NCBI GenBank assembly: GCA_016712315.1
Contig: JADJRG010000029.1
Coordinates: 682,001 to 746,000, forward strand
Length of the DNA: 64,000 bases
From: Nannocystis sp.
Lineage (GTDB): Bacteria; Myxococcota_A; Polyangia; Nannocystales; Nannocystaceae
Direction of reading: 5' to 3'
This document shows, piece after piece, positions 61,900-64,000 of the stretch (position 1 is its first letter; each line of letters starts with the position of its first letter). Under the pieces are notes generated by a model that worked only from the letters and a program-made list of their open reading frames with translations, did not search any database and was not told where the DNA came from. A program made the position numbers and the translations under genes.

Positions 61900-63504
61900 T
61901 TGCCCGAGACCCTCCGCTCATCTGGCGCCGTCAGCGCGGCGATCGCCCTCTCGCGCGTGCTCGGTCTCGTCCGCATGTCGATATTCTCCCGCCTGCTCGG
62001 CGCGGGCGCCCTCGCGGACGCCTACGCGGTCGCCTTTCGTCTCCCCAACCTGCTCCGTGATCTGCTCGCTGAGGGCGCCCTCTCGAGCGCCTTCATCCCC
62101 ACCTACACCGACGTGCTCGCCCGCGGCGGCCCCGCGGCCGCCTTCGCGCTCGCGGCCCTCGTCGTCGCGCTCGCCGCGATCGTCACCGGCGCGCTCACGC
62201 TCTTGGGGATCCTCTTCGCCGAGCCCTTGGTGCTCGCGATCACCGACGGCTGGAGCCCCGCCAAGGTCGCGCAGACCGCCGCGCTGGCGCGGATCATGAT
62301 GCCGATCCTCGCGCTCGTCAGCCTCGGCGCGGTGTGGATGGGCATGCTCAACGCCCACAAGGCCTACGCGCGCGCCGCCCTCGCGCCCGCGCTCTTTAAC
62401 CTCGTGAGCATCGCCGTCGGCGTGGCCCTTTGGTTCGCCGGCCTCGCGGCTGAGGTCGCGGTCACCCTGTGGAGCGTCGGCACCTTGCTCGGCGGCGTCG
62501 CCCAAGCGCTCTCGCAGATCCCCCCGCTGTGGCGCCTCGGATATCGCCCGTGGCCGCGCCTGCGCGGGATCACCACCGATCCTGGGGTTCGCCGGATCCT
62601 CCGCCTGATCCTGCCCGCGATCGCCGGAGTCGCCGCGGTGCAGATCAACGTCTTCATCAACACCCGCTTCGCCGCCGGCCTCGGAGACGGCCCCGTCGCA
62701 CACCTCGAGTACGCATTTCGCGTCTTCTTCCTCCCGATCGGCGTCTTCGGCGTCGCCCTCGCCACCATCACCACCACCCGCGTCTCGGAGGAGGCCGCCC
62801 GAGGCGATCGCGCTGCCCTCGCTACTCGCACCGGCGAGGGCGTCAGCGCCGGCTTGTTGCTCACCTCCGCGAGCGCGGTCGGCCTCATCCTGCTCGCCGA
62901 GCCGGTGGTCCGTCTCCTCTACCAGGGCGGTCGCTTCGGCGCCGCCGACACCGTCGTCGTCGCCGCCACGCTCCAGGCGTACATGGTCGGCCTGGTCCCG
63001 TACAGCCTGGTGAAGATCCTCGCGCCCGCCTTCTACGCGATCGATCGCCCGCGCGTGCCCTTGCTCGCTAGCCTGCTCGCGGTCGCCGTCAACATCACCT
63101 TCAACGCCCTCACGCACCGGAGCCTCGGCGCCCCGGGCCTCGCGCTTGGCACCGCGCTCGCCGCCTTCGTCAACCTGCTCGTCCTCCGCCTCGCCTTCGG
63201 TCGCTTGATCGCGCCCTTGCAGCGCGACGGCGTCGCGCGGCAGATAGCCGCGCTGGCGCTCGCGAACGCGGTCATGGGCGCGTTCATCATCGCCGCGTGG
63301 GCGGGGCTCGCTCGCCTCTTGGACCGCGCGGCGCTGCCTCGCGCGCTCGCCGCGAGCCTCGACGCGGCGGCGCTCGCGATCGTCATCGTCACGGCGTTCG
63401 CGATCTACGCCGCGCTGCTCCGGGCGCTCAGGTACCCTGGCGCCGCCGAGCTGCTCGCGGCGCCGCGCAGGATCGTGAAGCGGCTCACCGGCCGGGCGGG
63501 TTGA
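61900..63504 (+). CDS. murJ: Lipid II flippase MurJ
   Basis: 534 residues from a TTG at 61900, starting LRSSGAVSAAIALSRVLGLVRMSIFSRLLG. FRLPNLLRDLLAEGALSSAFIPTY is the best family segment (the 'GxxxxAFxPxY' region), followed by about 14 membrane segments. LAPAFYAIDRPRVPLLASLLAV is the later conserved segment. It flips the peptidoglycan precursor lipid II across the inner membrane. It is divergent from the UbiA gene; about 135 bases separate them. Confidence 0.95.
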   Translation: MPETLRSSGAVSAAIALSRVLGLVRMSIFSRLLGAGALADAYAVAFRLPNLLRDLLAEGALSSAFIPTYTDVLARGGPAAAFALAALVVALAAIVTGALTLLGILFAEPLVLAITDGWSPAKVAQTAALARIMMPILALVSLGAVWMGMLNAHKAYARAALAPALFNLVSIAVGVALWFAGLAAEVAVTLWSVGTLLGGVAQALSQIPPLWRLGYRPWPRLRGITTDPGVRRILRLILPAIAGVAAVQINVFINTRFAAGLGDGPVAHLEYAFRVFFLPIGVFGVALATITTTRVSEEAARGDRAALATRTGEGVSAGLLLTSASAVGLILLAEPVVRLLYQGGRFGAADTVVVAATLQAYMVGLVPYSLVKILAPAFYAIDRPRVPLLASLLAVAVNITFNALTHRSLGAPGLALGTALAAFVNLLVLRLAFGRLIAPLQRDGVARQIAALALANAVMGAFIIAAWAGLARLLDRAALPRALAASLDAAALAIVIVTAFAIYAALLRALRYPGAAELLAAPRRIVKRLTGRAG

Positions 63505-63614
63505 GTCCGGCTCGGTGGCCGGGCTGCCGGTCTACCGATGACGGTTGAGGCGTCGAGACGACACCTCAGCCTGGATCCGATAGGATGGGACTCGCCATAA
63601 CCATGGAGAAGCAC

Positions 63615-64000
63615 ATGACCCGCGTCGCAAGCACATTCATCGTCCTCACCCTGGCCCTCCCCGCGTGCAGCGGCGATGATTCATCGACCGGGGACACGAA
63701 CACCAACACCTCCAACGGCTCCATCTCGACTACGGCCTCGACCCTCACCGGGAGCGCCTCGATGACGGGCACCGCGTCGGCGACGGACACCAACGGCGGC
63801 TCCGAGTCCAACAGCATGAGCGGCACCGACACGCAGACTTCGGAGTCGGACTCGGACTCGGACTCGACCACCTCTGACGTCACCATGTCGGCCACCGACA
63901 CCGACGCGACCACCACCGGCAGCACCACCGGCAACACCACCGGCAACGAGCCGCTCTGTGGCAACAAGATCATCGACGAGGGCGAGGCCTGCGACGACGG
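63615..64000 (+). CDS. Ser/Thr-rich lipoprotein with DUF4215-like Cys-rich repeat (partial, runs off right edge)
   Basis: Starts at the ATG at 63615, which has GGAGAAG five bases upstream; an ATG at 63603 in the same frame is less likely. The lipobox is LALPACSGDD. Residues 25-115 are a Thr/Ser/Asp linker. Just before the edge the sequence reads CGNKIIDEGEACDDG, the start of the myxobacterial Cys-rich DUF4215 repeat ('CGDGxxDxGExCDDG'). The rest lies beyond the window. Likely a surface protein like the one at 50102. It begins about 110 bases after murJ. Confidence 0.8.
   Translation, partial: MTRVASTFIVLTLALPACSGDDSSTGDTNTNTSNGSISTTASTLTGSASMTGTASATDTNGGSESNSMSGTDTQTSESDSDSDSTTSDVTMSATDTDATTTGSTTGNTTGNEPLCGNKIIDEGEACDD

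Noticed and set aside
61918..63117. 399-residue minus-strand frame opposite murJ
   Set aside because: Antisense to murJ, which has the family motifs and 14 membrane segments; the frame reads as a charged low-complexity protein.

Overview
The window looks like a chromosomal segment of a high-GC myxobacterium, most likely of the Nannocystis/Plesiocystis type (Myxococcota). This is inferred from the GC-rich coding sequence, the many single-copy lipoproteins with Thr/Ser/Gly-rich linkers, a MopE-type metal-binding motif, a Cys-rich DxGE-type repeat at the right edge, and a myxobacterial style of type VI secretion locus. Coding density is very high, with many ATGA or GTGA start/stop overlaps. No insertion sequence, prophage, CRISPR array or rRNA gene was found, and no stretch over 300 bases lacks a gene or RNA.

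Left part (1-24160): a reverse-strand sensor kinase and HTH-receiver regulator pair; a NUDIX hydrolase followed by two overlapping lipoproteins; a 4-hydroxylaminobenzoate-lyase-like protein; two paralogous Gly/Ser-linker lipoproteins; tRNA-Glu and tRNA-Lys with a clear terminator; a geranylgeranyl-reductase-like flavoprotein; a secreted protein with four twin CX3C modules; a Rieske lipoprotein; Lon protease; a large membrane protein; a secreted membrane-anchored protein; thioredoxin; the haem operon (HemX/CcsA-like, hemA, hemC); and a 1119-residue beta-propeller plus amidohydrolase lipoprotein.

Central part (24160-47520): an almost complete type VI secretion system (T6SS) in the order hcp, tssE, tssF, tssG, FHA, lipoprotein, one reverse-strand lipoprotein, FHA, tssJ, tssK, tssL, tssM, tssB, tssC, tssA, vgrG. 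It ends in a cargo module: a beta-helix-like protein, a DUF2169 protein, a candidate effector and a second DUF2169 protein. The ClpV ATPase (TssH) and a recognisable PAAR tip are not in the window. An AT-rich intergenic island with a strong hairpin precedes hcp, and a second AT-rich island precedes tssJ. The single reversed gene is bracketed by an imperfect 13-bp inverted repeat.

Right part (47520-64000): a small membrane protein; mazG; a phoH ... HD-GYP, ybeY region interrupted by a MopE-type lipoprotein and a TldD-family protease; an isoaspartyl peptidase; two envelope proteins; tRNA-Leu with a perfect 10-bp terminator stem; yqgE/algH; dtd; a UbiA prenyltransferase and cytochrome P450 operon; murJ; and the start of a Ser/Thr-rich lipoprotein that runs off the window. 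Most of the housekeeping calls rest on diagnostic motifs. The lipoproteins and the T6SS cargo proteins are where function is unknown.
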